The notes beneath the pieces were generated by a model that saw only the letters and a program-made list of their open reading frames with translations, was not told the DNA's origin and made no database searches. Positions 10,758 to 20,710 of a stretch of DNA of 64,000 nucleotides are shown here, piece by piece (positions within the stretch are counted from its first letter, which is position 1; each line of letters opens with the position of its first letter). This DNA comes from Phyto melanocephala. Its lineage: Eukaryota > Arthropoda > Insecta > Diptera > Rhinophoridae. The stretch is from NCBI GenBank assembly GCA_941918925.1, contig OW799234.1, forward strand, positions 93,785,978 through 93,849,977, read 5' to 3'. The translations under genes were made by a program, and so were the position numbers.

Positions 10758-13274
10758 TTATTGGAAAATCGTGATGAACTTGTTGATGTTCTCTCAAAAT
10801 CTGGATTACAATTGAGCAAATGGGTGTCTAATAGTGACGCAATTAAGTCAACAAGTCAAAAAATACCAAGCTTTTTGAAGGGAGATGAAGACTCAACGAA
10901 GGTTCTTGGAATACATTGGTACTCAAATTTCGATCGTATTGGCTACAAAATTGCTTTGGATGATACACGAAACGCTACTAAAAGAAAAATTTTGTCGGAC
11001 GTAGCCAGAATTTTTGACCCCCTTGGATTGGTTTCTCCAGTGGTTGTGAAATTCAAAATCCTATTTCAAGATTTGTGGCTTATGAAGCTAGGCTGGGACG
11101 ATCCTCTTCCTCCTGAACTAGCAAATGTATGGTCAAAGTATAGAGATGATTTACGAGGTCTTGAAAAGCTTAATTTGCCTAGATTTGTACCGAACGACAT
11201 ATCGAAAATCACTCTGCATGGGTTTAGCGACGCATCTCTAAAAGCATACTCTGCGGTTGTTTATTGTGTAGCCAAGGACGAAAATGGTAACGTCAAAGTG
11301 TCATTAATGGCATCAAAAACTCGTGTTTCACCGCTTAAACGAATATCATTACCCAGGTTAGAGTTATGTGGAGCATTGCTGCTAACACGTCTTATGAAGT
11401 CTATCGTTTTATCCCTGCATCATAAGGATATTGAATTACATGCATGGTGCGACTCCACAGTCGTATTATCTTGGTTATCTGTGCAACCTATCAAGCTTAA
11501 AACATTCGTAGGCAATCGCACCGCAGAAATACTTGAAACACTTCCTCGAAATGCTTGGGGTCATGTTGGAACGAAAGAAAATCCTGCGGATTGTGCATCC
11601 CGCGGTTTGATGGTAGATTCTCTGCTAGATCATGATCTTTGGTGGTCAGGTCCATCATTTTTAAAGAATAACTTACTGCCAGAATTACCTAGTGATGATC
11701 TTCATATAACGTCCCACAACCATGAAATAGAAGCAGAAATGAGAAGTACGGAAGCGTCTAGCTTGACTACCCGTCAACATCTATCAATGCATCCATTGGA
11801 GACAACACTAGCTAATATCTCAACGTGGTGGAAAATGTTACGTATCACTGCATACGTAAAACGTTTTATAAATCTTCGTGTACATAAAATCAAGAATCCA
11901 AAAAGCTTTCTGACATTTAATGAAATTGCACAGGCGAAAATAACATGTCTCAAAATGGCTCAAGACAACTTTTCTAACGAACGAAAAATATTGCAGCGGG
12001 GATTAGAACTTAACAAGAGTTCACAGTTAACGAAGCTTTCACCATATATTGATGAAATAGGACTTCTTAGAGTAGGAGGTCGTATACAAAATTCAGAACT
12101 TGCAGACGACATTCAGCATCCAATAATTCTTCCGAAGAATCATAAAATATCTACTTTAATTATTGAAGATCAACATAAGAAAAACTTGCATCCAGGTGTG
12201 GCAGCATTATGCGTAATAATTCGTCAGCAGTACTGGATTGTTGGAGCTAGAAATTTAATTCGTCAAATTACACACAAATGTTTAAAATGCTTTAGACAAG
12301 CAAGACACACAACAGAACAACGAATGGCTGACCTTCCTGCCGTCCGCGTTAGAAAAGCGTTTCCCTTTCAAAATACCGGGTGTGATTACGCCGGTCCGTT
12401 TACGTTAAAATTACATCATGGACGTAATGCTAAAACATCCAAAGGCTATATTTGCTTATTCATCTGTATGGTTACTTCCGCTATACATCTGGAATTGTCA
12501 ACTGACTTAACTACCGATTGTTTTCTGGCTGCTCTACGCCGTTTTATGGCTCGACGTGGAAAATGTTCTGCAATATTTAGTGACAACGGAAAGAACTTCG
12601 TTGGCGCTAAGCGTGTTCTAAATGAATTATATAAACACCTACAGGCTGATGAACGCAACGAAGTAATTGAGACAACCTTGGCCCAAGAGGGTATAAAATG
12701 GACATTTACACCGCCGTATTCACCACACTGGGGTGGTATTTGGGAATCGGGCATCCGCTCGGTTAAACTGCATTTACGCCGAGTTATTGGCAACAACATC
12801 CTAACATATGAACAAATGCACACACTTTTGGCACAAATAGAAGCAGTTGTTAATTCGAGACCGCTGGGATACGCTCCAGATACCGAAGTTAAGTACCTGT
12901 CACCGTCTCATTTTTTGATTGGCAGACCAACTACTATGGTACCCGAAGGGGATCTCACTGAAATCAGTCCTAATCGCTTTAAATATTGGCAGAATGTGCA
13001 ATGCATGTATCAAGGCTTTTGGAAGCAGTGGAGTCGAGAATATCTGACTTCTCTCCAGCATCGTCCAAAGTGGTGCAAGAATCAACCTAACTTTAAAGTT
13101 GAAGACATAGTACTTATTAAAGAAGACAGAATCCCTCCCGCAAATTGGTTAATCGGCCGTATCGTTGAAGCTTTTCCAGGTGATGATGGCTTGATCAGAG
13201 TAGTGAAACTTAAAACTGACAGGGGCACGATGACCAGAAATATTACTAAGATTGTCAAACTACCTCTTTGCTGA
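10758..13274 (+). CDS. BEL/Pao RT thumb, RNase H and integrase (segment 3, broken)
   Basis: The same frame continues from TTA TTG GAA with no ATG, so it is not independently started. RT connection sequence comes first (AARIFDPLGLVSPV-like, characteristic of BEL/Pao). RNase H follows: LHGFSDAS (first Asp), RLELCGA (Glu), AWCDSTVVLSWL (Asp) and NPADCASRG. The integrase has a His-His-Cys-Cys zinc domain (QHKKNLHPGV ... CLKC). Its catalytic core has Asp in GCDYAGPF (about 12382), Asp in FSDNGKNF (about 12591) and Glu in GGIWESGI (about 12743). The C-terminal end (DIVLIKED...NWLIGRI) matches the DUF5641-like tail. The frame stops at 13274, 26 bases before the 3' LTR, the usual place. No envelope frame follows. 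Confidence 0.88.
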   Translation, partial: LLENRDELVDVLSKSGLQLSKWVSNSDAIKSTSQKIPSFLKGDEDSTKVLGIHWYSNFDRIGYKIALDDTRNATKRKILSDVARIFDPLGLVSPVVVKFKILFQDLWLMKLGWDDPLPPELANVWSKYRDDLRGLEKLNLPRFVPNDISKITLHGFSDASLKAYSAVVYCVAKDENGNVKVSLMASKTRVSPLKRISLPRLELCGALLLTRLMKSIVLSLHHKDIELHAWCDSTVVLSWLSVQPIKLKTFVGNRTAEILETLPRNAWGHVGTKENPADCASRGLMVDSLLDHDLWWSGPSFLKNNLLPELPSDDLHITSHNHEIEAEMRSTEASSLTTRQHLSMHPLETTLANISTWWKMLRITAYVKRFINLRVHKIKNPKSFLTFNEIAQAKITCLKMAQDNFSNERKILQRGLELNKSSQLTKLSPYIDEIGLLRVGGRIQNSELADDIQHPIILPKNHKISTLIIEDQHKKNLHPGVAALCVIIRQQYWIVGARNLIRQITHKCLKCFRQARHTTEQRMADLPAVRVRKAFPFQNTGCDYAGPFTLKLHHGRNAKTSKGYICLFICMVTSAIHLELSTDLTTDCFLAALRRFMARRGKCSAIFSDNGKNFVGAKRVLNELYKHLQADERNEVIETTLAQEGIKWTFTPPYSPHWGGIWESGIRSVKLHLRRVIGNNILTYEQMHTLLAQIEAVVNSRPLGYAPDTEVKYLSPSHFLIGRPTTMVPEGDLTEISPNRFKYWQNVQCMYQGFWKQWSREYLTSLQHRPKWCKNQPNFKVEDIVLIKEDRIPPANWLIGRIVEAFPGDDGLIRVVKLKTDRGTMTRNITKIVKLPLC

Positions 13275-13286
13275 AAATATTATTTC

Positions 13287-13300
13287 AGGGTCGGCCGGGA
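13287..13300 (+). promoter_or_regulatory. Possible polypurine tract
   Basis: AGGGTCGGCCGGGA directly abuts the 3' LTR. It is only partly purine-rich but sits where the plus-strand primer must be. Confidence 0.35.
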
Positions 13301-13487
13301 TGTTGAGGAACCTTCCCAATAATACAACTCTGCTTATTTTATTTTCTATTACTTCTTATTTATTATTTTTTACACACATACACACTTACACACAATTTAC
13401 TTGTTAATTGACACAGTCCACTTGAAGATGTGCAAATAAACGGTTGAAATACAAGAACATTAAAAAATATTGTTTTAATCGTCAACA
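13301..13487 (+). repeat. 3' LTR of the BEL/Pao element
   Basis: 187 bp, identical to 6879-7065 by eye, followed by the GTTCG duplication at 13488-13492. Confidence 0.92.
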
Positions 13488-13492
13488 GTTCG

Positions 13493-13613
13493 CACATTTG
13501 AAAGATGAAGTTGACCGAACAAATCATGAAGTATACGATATTCATTTTTAACGCCCACTTTCATAATAAGTCTGAACAACTTTAACACGATACTCGATCG
13601 TGTATCTTTCCAT
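13493..13613 (-). pseudogene. Mariner-type transposase, N-terminal part
   Basis: The minus strand opens with ATG at 13611-13613 and encodes MERYTIEYRVKVVQTYYESGR, the start of the N-terminal helix-turn-helix DNA-binding region of this mariner group, followed by a stop and frame change. It is separated from the rest of the gene (6130-6878) by the BEL insertion. Related N-terminal remnants lie in the nested copies at 22624, 35637 and 43123. Confidence 0.65.
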
Positions 13614-13724
13614 GGCTAAAATAGAATTAGTCTGAAATTGAGAAATGTCAAATTAAATGCAGAAAAAAGACTTGACGTTTGGGTGTGGTTCACAGTCAAC
13701 ATCGGCCTTTAAAATTTAACCACC

Positions 13725-14757
13725 ATTTTTATTTTTATCCAGACAAGTAAAAAAAAAATTGTAAAAAAAAACTTGCAAAACATTCACAAATGCCGAAGAT
13801 TTTGGATAATAATCTTTGACATAAATTTGCTGCATTTATCTTTTTTGAATATTTCTTGTGACAAATTTCATATAGAATTTACGTTGCAATACAAAACGTT
13901 ATAAAAAGAAATAAATAAAAAGCTTAATAAACAAATTTCATTCATATATTTAATAGCAATCAAATGAAAAATTTTGTGGTTTCTTTAGTTTTTTTTTGCG
14001 ATTTAGTTTTTGCTTAATTATCTTTATTCTGTCTAAATAAAATTTAAGTAGTACTTCATTTTATTAAAGGGTAACACAAGTTACCGGAATAAATAATAAT
14101 CAAAATTTTGCATTGTTTCTTAATGGCATTTAAATTCAAATATTTTATTTTTAAAATATTTATTTAATTTTAGGTTTGTTTTGTTTTAGAAATAATCTAG
14201 CATTGCAAGTAAAAATTTTATCAAAATATTTGAATATTCAAATTTAATGCAACAAACCTGGTGGATATGGAATGTAGAAAACACCTAACAGCTTCTTTAT
14301 TCAAATAAAAAAAAGCTTTACAAGGATTGCCGTTTATTTTAATGCTTAATGACAACAACTAATTTAATGCACTTTTATATGCTTACGTCCTAACTAATCT
14401 TCGAAGCATTTTTCCATTCCGATTTATAATTTAGCCATATGATACTTTATAGACACGGTGGTATATATTTTAATATCACATAACCTACATATGTATATTT
14501 TTGTTAAATAGGTCAATAATTGGCAAAGTTTTAGACAAACATAATTTGGAAAAATATATACATAAATTTATATATTGTGGTCTTAAATTTGTATTCTAAA
14601 AAATATTAATTTTTTAGAAATAAAAAGAAAATATACCATAAAAAAAAATTTAAATCCTGATGGCCGCTACTTTAAATTGGCAGTCAATAAATTTTCGTGA
14701 GTATCATATTTGATATTTTAATATGTACCCTCATAATTTCTTCCTATTTTGATATAA
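13725..14757. other. AT-rich DNA without a recognisable gene
   Basis: Only AT-rich sequence and homopolymer runs are seen; no motif or repeat relationship was recognised. Confidence 0.45.
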
Positions 14758-14989
14758 CACTGAAAAATATATGCGAATTTCATTTACGAAATTAATACTA
14801 TTAATTTAAATTTTATTTGATTTTGCTCCAATCATCAAAATATAATATTAATTTAATGAGTATTATTATTTTTAATTGAAATCTAGTTAAAAAAAAGAGC
14901 AAGTATAGCAAATATTAAGATATTAATTGGAATTCTTAAAATTTTTAAAAATGATTTTAGTTAAGTGGGATTAATTTAAATAAAGTATT

Positions 14990-15260
14990 TATTGAATTTT
15001 TGTTTTGTCGAACTTTTCTGTTTAAACTATATCTTTAAATTTTTAATCAGGCTTGAGTTATGAACATTGTTATCGTTACAAAGAATTTTTTTATAAATGT
15101 GATAAATAAAAGAATAGTCTGAAAATTTTTATTTTTACTGACACTAGCCGAGTGGAATGCATTTTTGAAACCAGCTACGATTTCATCATCAGCACTCTTT
15201 GATCGGTGGTTACATGTTTGGTTGTAAATATCATCTATTTAACTCCTGGGACTTAAATTA
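14990..15260 (-). repeat. Hairpin-bearing dispersed repeat, family 1, copy B
   Basis: The blocks TTTGTCGAACTTTTCTGTTTAAAC, TTTTTAATCAGGCTTGAGTT, GTGATAAAT and ACACTAGCCGAGTGG also occur 566 bases downstream in copy C. On the minus strand the hairpin region matches copy A (38900-39100), including about 75 bases before the hairpin (GAGTTAAATAG...ATATTTACA). Confidence 0.65.
15150..15197 (-). ncRNA. Hammerhead-ribozyme-like fold, family 1, copy B
   Basis: Minus strand, in order: GAGTG, CTGATGA, T, GAAATC-GTAGCT-GGTTTC, AAAA, ATGCATT, C, CACTC. The closing stem GAGTG/CACTC is intact and stem II tolerates one U-G pair. The expected GAAA box reads AAAA (core G12 lost), so this copy should be inactive if the family is a hammerhead. 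Confidence 0.3.
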
Positions 15261-15555
15261 GTTGAATTCGGTAACTACTTTAGTTTTCTTTTTCACTCAT
15301 TTTTACCACAATGAGTTATATTAAGGTTTACCAAACAGCAACCCATTTACTTTTGTTTGTTATCTCTCATTTATATTACTAGTTTTATCCTGCACTAGCC
15401 ACCAGTTAGGTAGCGATAAGAACAGATTGATTGTTTTTATTTAACAAACAATATTTATAATCATTTGTTTTATTTTCCTTGAGGCCAGTAAACAACAATA
15501 TGTTGATTGACCAACAGTGAATAAATAATTGCTTGCACCGTGCCCTGTGCTTATG

Positions 15556-15780
15556 TGAATTGAATTTTTATTTTGTCGAACTTTTATGTTTAAACTAATA
15601 TTTAAATTTTTAATCAAGCTTGAGTTCATATTGTCATTCTTATTTTTACAAAGAATTTTTTTTATTATTGTGATAAATGCAAAAAGAATCCGAAAAATTT
15701 TATTTTAACCGACACTAGCCGAGTGGCATGCATTTTCGGAACCAGCTACTATTTCATCATTAGTATTTATTGTATCAATA
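15556..15780 (-). repeat. Hairpin-bearing dispersed repeat, family 1, copy C
   Basis: A direct neighbour of copy B, 566 bases on, with the same order of blocks (TTTGTCGAACTTTTATGTTT, TTTTTAATCAAGCTTGAG, GTGATAAATGC, ACACTAGCCGAGTGGCATGC). It breaks off soon after the hairpin. Confidence 0.65.
15721..15767 (-). ncRNA. Hammerhead-like fold, family 1, decayed copy C
   Basis: Minus strand: CTAATGA, T, GAAATA-GTAGCT-GGTTCC, GAAA, ATGCATG, CCACTC. The core G5, part of stem II and the upstream GAGTG strand have changed, so the fold is degraded. Confidence 0.2.
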
Positions 15781-16348
15781 ATATCAATTATTGAACTTGT
15801 TTTGAAAAAAATTAAACCGAATGGAAAATATAAAAATTGTTTATATGTATATGTATGTATTTATTTGGAAAATATTTTTAACATACACAAATACAAAGCA
15901 TAAATGTAGATACAACATAAAAGTAAAGAGGATGCATTCTAGATCTAGGTTTAAAAAATGTTGATCAAACGAAGGGAAGAAATTCATATAACTACCCACA
16001 TATAAAACCACCAGAATGTATCAGATTGCAAGGAATACTGACTTCAGTTCCATTTGCAGTAAAGTTTATATATTAAGATTAAAGTCTGTCTTTTAACTTT
16101 GTCAATATATACTTACTAGCAATCTGTTAATTGACCATTTTTTTAAGCATAATCAAAATTTTAATTAATAATTCAATTTAATTTTTCAGAAAACTTTTCT
16201 CAACTAACAGAAATCTCTAAGTTTTTTTTCAAAAAATTTAATATTAATTAAACAAAATTATTTGGAATCAATTTAAAATAAAATAAAAATTTAAGAATAA
16301 ATCAGTTGGTCAATTAATTAAAAAAAATTAACTATAATTTTTTCTGTG

Positions 16349-18990
16349 AAATAAAAGGGCTTGACTTATAAAATACAGTTAATTGTGAAAAGTACAAATT
16401 CAGGATCGCATCCTATATTGAATAGCGAATATTCAAAAATACTTGTTACGCTTTTTCCCTTTACTCCCACAATATTGGCTTAAAATTAAAGAGTGAATTA
16501 TTTGCAGATTGTAGAGTTCAAGATGGCATTTAAAACAAAATGCCGGAATTTCTTTTAACCCCATCGATTTGGTTATCAAAGGGCTTGAGTAGTAGAATGT
16601 AGTCAATTATGTAAAAAACATAAAAAATGGCGTCGGAAACTATAAAGAAGATGGTGTATAACACGAAATCCCTTATCTAGGCTAAGCTACGATGTGATCG
16701 AATATAGCACCAGTTCTTTTTGTTTTTATAATCATAAATTAGTTTTGTTGACCAACCAATAATAAATAAATATTGTTTATAAAACATTAGTGTTCAATAA
16801 GTAAGTCAACAAACATAATTGGCAGGGTGGCTGTGACTGGTCAGTATCGAAGTTTTGGTGAAAAACTTCACTGAAAAAAACAAAGTATAATTATGAAAAA
16901 AAAAATTAGTTGTCAAGTCTACAATCAGGTTTTCTGCATTTGCAAAAGCGCCTCAAAACGTAGCATTTAGAAAATATAAAAATGTTTTACTTGTTGTTAG
17001 TCTACATAATAAAAATTAATTCGGCACTGTTACATTTTTCTAAATTACTAAGAGTATCTTTTACAAATTTAAGACCTTTCAATTTGTTGAAAACCTTTTT
17101 TTAGGAAAGTATTGCACCCACTATAAATATATAAATTTTATCTTTTTTAAAAACCTAATAAATTTATTAAGTATTAACTAGATCGATAAACAAATTTTAA
17201 CATTACAAGGTAGAGGACAGACCAATAAATTATTGTTGCAATATGATGAAACTTTGAACAAGTTTTTTTTAATTCTTTTTTTATTTATAACCTTTTTGTT
17301 GTCTAAAATTCCGACAATAATTTAATTAAGATAATAAATAAAGTAATTTTGAAAATAAAATTTTTCAAGATTTATGAATTAATAACTTTTTAAGCAGATC
17401 TAAAAACTTTTTGCTTAAAAGTTAGATAAATATGCCTGCCCATAAAATTAACTTAGCTTTTGTTTTGTCCAAATGTACTGGCTACTCATAAAGACCTTGG
17501 AATATATCTTTCTAATAAATATGACAATTACGTTTAGTGGCGTAGCTATTAAATCAGAAATGGGCTTTGTCATGCACGAAACACATTATTTTCGTATGAA
17601 AGTTAAATCCTTAATAATCATAAATTTGTATTAACAAATAAACACAAAACTTTATTGTCTTACCTTAAGAAAAACAACTAAATCCATTAAATATATACTA
17701 ATCCCTTTAAAAATTATTATTTTTGTTTTCGAATAGACACTTGTTTGCAGACAAAAGGCTTTTCAAATTGTACATTTAACGTCCTTTTGTATCAGAAAGA
17801 CTACAAGAAAAAAAAAAAATAAAATAAAGCAGCTTTCAATTTAATATTTGTAACAACTAAGTTGAGCTGAATTGTACGTTGTATAATTTTATGGAGAATA
17901 ACAATATATTTGTCAACGTTTTGAAAAAGAATATTTGGTTGATGTTTTTAAGTTTTTTTCTTAAGCTTTTGCAAATGATGTTTTTAACGTCATATATTTT
18001 TTGTTTCTTATATAAGAAAAAGGGAAATAAACGAATACATATTTGCATTAAATGCAAGAAATAAAAAAATATGAAAAATAACATCAAACAATGTAAAGTA
18101 TACTCCAAGATTTACTAGCATCTGTCAGCTGACATAAAAAATTTTAAAAATATTTCTTAAACATTTTCTACGTAGCTTCTTTTCATATTTTTTTAGTGCT
18201 AAAAGATTTTCTGTAAATGACTTATGAGAGTACAAAAACACGCAGGTGTTTGACAAGAAAAATTATTTGATAAAAAAAATGCTTGAAAAACGCGGTAGAT
18301 TTGCAAACATAAACAGTTTTGTAGAAATGTTGAAGGACATAGGAATATGACGGTTGGTGTCTGGAATTTATGGCCCAGCAAATATGAAGAATATTTAAAT
18401 ACAAACAAAGAAGGAGGATTTAAAGGAATTTTAAATTCGTCATACAAAATTTATTAATAAGGTTTTTTACATATTTTGATTGCTTCTCTTTTTAACATAA
18501 AGTGTGTTATGATGGAACCTAATGGCAAAAATGTTAGAAATCTTTAGTCTTTTAAAGGTCTATCTTAGACGAAATTTAAATTGTTTGTATGAACTTTAAT
18601 TTGAACAAAAGAATTTTTTTTTATATTTTTAATTAATTTTTTTAATTAGTATTTAATATTTTAAAAACTAAAAGAGATTTTTGTCAGTTGAAAAAAATAA
18701 GGAAATGATAAAAACGTTATTTCAAATGACATTTTTTTAAATAAATTATTGCGAAGGACAAATTTAATACAATTGTTATTTAAGGAGCAGAATAATAACA
18801 AATAATAACCCAAGTGTAAGAGAAGGTTCTGGCAAGTACACACAAATACAAATACGTTTTGTTTCAAATATAATAAATGACTTTAGTTTCAATGTAAATG
18901 TGTCAAAAGCAAATATTAATTGTATCCTGTTATATTTCTCAGGATTCAATAACTAAATTAGTTGAGTGATATGAGCGACAAGTTAAATAA
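16349..18990. other. AT-rich DNA without a recognisable gene
   Basis: No gene is supported. Around 18270-18400 the plus strand reads as a broken protein-like stretch (MLEKRGRFANINSFVEMLKD, then stops) that I cannot assign; it may be an old element. The open frames near 17857-18108 are low-complexity and rich in Phe, Leu and Lys. Confidence 0.45.
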
Positions 18991-19004
18991 TTTTTCAGAA
19001 GTTA

Positions 19005-19425
19005 CTTAGTGCAAGGGTTGGACTTGAAGTAAGCATCAACATAACCAAAACTATGCGCACTAGAGCAAATAATCAAGATGGTTTTACCATAAATGGTACT
19101 TGCCTGGAGGATGTCGAATATTTTTTATACCTCAGAAATATTATCAACAAAAGCGGCGGGTCCAGTGCGTATATAGAAAATCTCATAAAAAAGCACGGCA
19201 GGCTTTTGGTCGTGTAAGTAAGTTATTGAAATCAACGGGTGTTATAAAAAGAATGGCGATTGATTTGATTGAGGAGAGTGGCACACATTTGGGAAAGGGA
19301 AATCGGAAAAGAAATGGCGATGATACGCAAAAGTTGGGGTGAGTTGAAAGCCCTTGCTAACAACCTGAAAGAATTAACTCAAGTCTCAAGTCACCTAATG
19401 GGCTTTAAAGGAACTATATATATAT
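19005..19425 (+). pseudogene. LINE (RTE/craniofacial-type) reverse transcriptase C-terminus
   Basis: The plus-strand translation gives RVGLEVSINITKTM...NNQDGF, then INGTCLEDVEYFLYLRNII, SGGSSAYIENLIKKARQAFG and KLLKSTGVI. This is the region after the catalytic core in RTE-like and related LINEs, where the family reads GLKIN..KTK and VEEFTYLGSIV. After a gap and frame change it ends HIWEREIGKEMAMIRKSWGE followed by LKALANN, the usual C-terminal W..LK.LA.NR motif. At least two frameshifts and a deletion make it dead. The Helitron at 19466 lies just downstream. The clade is not certain. Confidence 0.7.
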
Positions 19426-19488
19426 ACTAAATAACTAACAGAATGTTATTTAACATACAGATTCATCTTCTATATATATAAAAATGAA

Positions 19489-19492
<4 letters not shown>

Positions 19493-19529
<37 letters not shown>
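19493..19529 (+). repeat. (GT)n microsatellite
   Basis: An uninterrupted GT run of about 18 dinucleotides, just inside the 5' end of the Helitron. Confidence 0.95.
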
Positions 19530-19531
<2 letters not shown>

Positions 19532-19611
19532 GCTATAGACTCTGAAACTGTAAAACCGATCGGGCTCAAACTTTGGTAAGTTGTTGTACACATACCGGGG
19601 AGTGTTTATGG

Positions 19612-20265
19612 ATGAAAAAAAGTGGGCGGGGCCACGCCCATAAAAAATTAGTTATCAGTTTTGGCTACTTGCACTTGACCGATTTTTCTGAAACTTTGCA
19701 CACATATCGAGCTGTCATGACTAAATAATTTCGTGATAAGAAAAGTGGGCGGGGCCACGCCCCTAAAAAAGTTTTAACTTTGAGGCATTTGCACTGGACA
19801 GATTTTTTTGAAACGGTGCACACATATCAAGCTGTTGTGAGTTTATAATTTTGTGATTAAAAAAGTGGGGGGCCACGCCCATAAAAAAAAGGCTATAATT
19901 TTGAGGTATTTGCACCAGACTGATTTTTCTGAAACTTTGCACACATATTGAGCTGTCATGACTAAATAATTTCGTGATTAGAAAAGTGGGCAGTGCCACG
20001 CCCATAAAAAAAAGGTATCATTTTGAAGTACTTGCACTTGACCGATTATTCTGAAACTTTGCACACATATTGAGCTGTTGTGACTTTACAATTTCGTGAT
20101 AAAAAAAGTGGGCAGAGCCACGCCCATAAAAACAATTTTAATTTTGTGTTACTTGCACTGGTCCGATTCTTCTGAAACTTTGCACACATATTGAGCTGTC
20201 ATGACTTTACAATTTTGTGGCTAGAAAAGTGAGCAATGCCACGCCCATAAAAAAATAAAATTTTT
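19612..20265 (+). repeat. About six 121-bp tandem units within the Helitron
   Basis: AAAGTGGGCGGGGCCACGCC starts near 19620 and recurs about every 121 bases (near 19740, 19861, 19983, 20104 and 20225), alternating with CTGAAACTTTGCACACATAT blocks (near 19690, 19810, 19930, 20052 and 20173). Each unit carries a self-complementary GGGCG.GGC/GCCACGCCC core. The 80-residue minus-strand open frame at 19763-20005 results from this periodicity. Confidence 0.9.
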
Positions 20266-20391
20266 AGGTTTTTTCACTTGATATTCAATTAAAATTCAGA
20301 ATGCATTTCGATTTATTAAGGGGCGTAGCAACGCGCGCCGGGTTTGGCTAGTATGATCATAAATGTCAATCAGTGGTTCCAATACATATTA

Positions 20392-20710
20392 AGGCTATAA
20401 TACACGGCATGTTTTTTACATATGACTTTAAAATTTGCGAGACATATGTAAATCTACATGTCTCTTAATATTGTGCTTTTATAGGCAACGGTCGCTGACT
20501 GCTTTCCAGCAGCAGATATTTCTGCCAACGGGTGTTGTCAGATGTTTTGACCGAAGAAAATAGAGCGCGCTCTAATTGAAATTTTTTCAGATGTTTTAAC
20601 AAATGTTTTCTACAGAAGTAATGTTTAAAAGGTAACACACGATACGTTCGTACTTATCAGCGTGGAATTTGTCAAGTCAGATATATAAAACATGCCGTGT
20701 ATTATAGCCT
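20392..20710. mobile_element. MITE with TTA target duplication (PIF/Harbinger-like)
   Basis: The 5' end AGGCTATAATACACGGCATG and the 3' end CATGCCGTGTATTATAGCCT are perfectly inverted, and the match extends to about 24 bases (through TTTT/AAAA). Direct TTA trinucleotides flank both ends (20389-20391 and 20711-20713), the TWA duplication typical of PIF/Harbinger elements. The 319-bp body contains no coding frame. Confidence 0.8.

Larger units (their letters stand above)
6879..13487 (+). mobile_element. BEL/Pao LTR retrotransposon, nearly intact
   Basis: This 6.6-kb element has two 187-bp LTRs (TGTTGAGG...GTCAACA) identical by eye, a GTTCG target duplication, a leader of about 1 kb, and one long gag-protease-RT-RNaseH-integrase frame ending just before the 3' LTR. 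Domain order with integrase last and no envelope frame fits BEL/Pao, supported by the DUF1759-like gag, the YVDD reverse transcriptase and the C-terminal DUF5641-like end. Identical LTRs mean a recent insertion. Two in-frame stops (9576 and 10755) break the polyprotein, with no frameshift. It sits inside an older mariner in the opposite orientation to that transposase. Confidence 0.92.
6049..13724 (-). mobile_element. Tc1/mariner element split by a BEL/Pao insertion
   Basis: The left end GGTGGTTAAATTTTAAGG and the right end (reverse complement GGTGGTTAAATTTTAAAGG) form terminal inverted repeats. Removing the BEL element and one copy of its 5-bp target duplication leaves about 1.06 kb, about the usual size for a mariner-like element. 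The same terminal repeat bounds the internally deleted copies inside the DINE-like repeats at 22624, 35637 and 43123, so all belong to one family. The transposase is on the minus strand and broken. Confidence 0.75.
14758..16348 (+). repeat. AT-rich TIR-bounded repeat, copy 2, with nested repeats
   Basis: It starts CACTGAAAAATAT followed by CATTTACGAAATTAATACTA and TTGCTCCAATCATCAAAAT, and ends ATTTTTTCTGTG, matching the ends of 2340-3243. The right arm carries CTAACAGAAATCTCTAAG as in copy 1. It is about 700 bp longer than copy 1, largely because of the two hairpin-bearing units at 14990-15260 and 15556-15780. Confidence 0.4.
19466..20351 (+). mobile_element. Non-autonomous Helitron
   Basis: The 5' end TCTTCTATATATATAAAAATG follows an A, and the 3' end reads GCGCGCCGGGTTTGGCTAG followed by T. 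Together these give the A/T insertion site, 5' TC and 3' CTAG preceded by a short GC-rich hairpin that define Helitrons. Inside are a (GT)n run (about 19493-19529) and roughly six 121-bp tandem units. There is no Rep/helicase frame. It would depend on an autonomous Helitron elsewhere. Confidence 0.85.

Noticed and set aside
12446..12823. 125-residue minus-strand open frame inside BEL integrase
   Set aside because: It lies opposite the integrase catalytic core and shows no domain of its own.
19763..20005. 80-residue minus-strand open frame
   Set aside because: It runs across two 121-bp tandem units of the Helitron and repeats itself; it is a by-product of the array.
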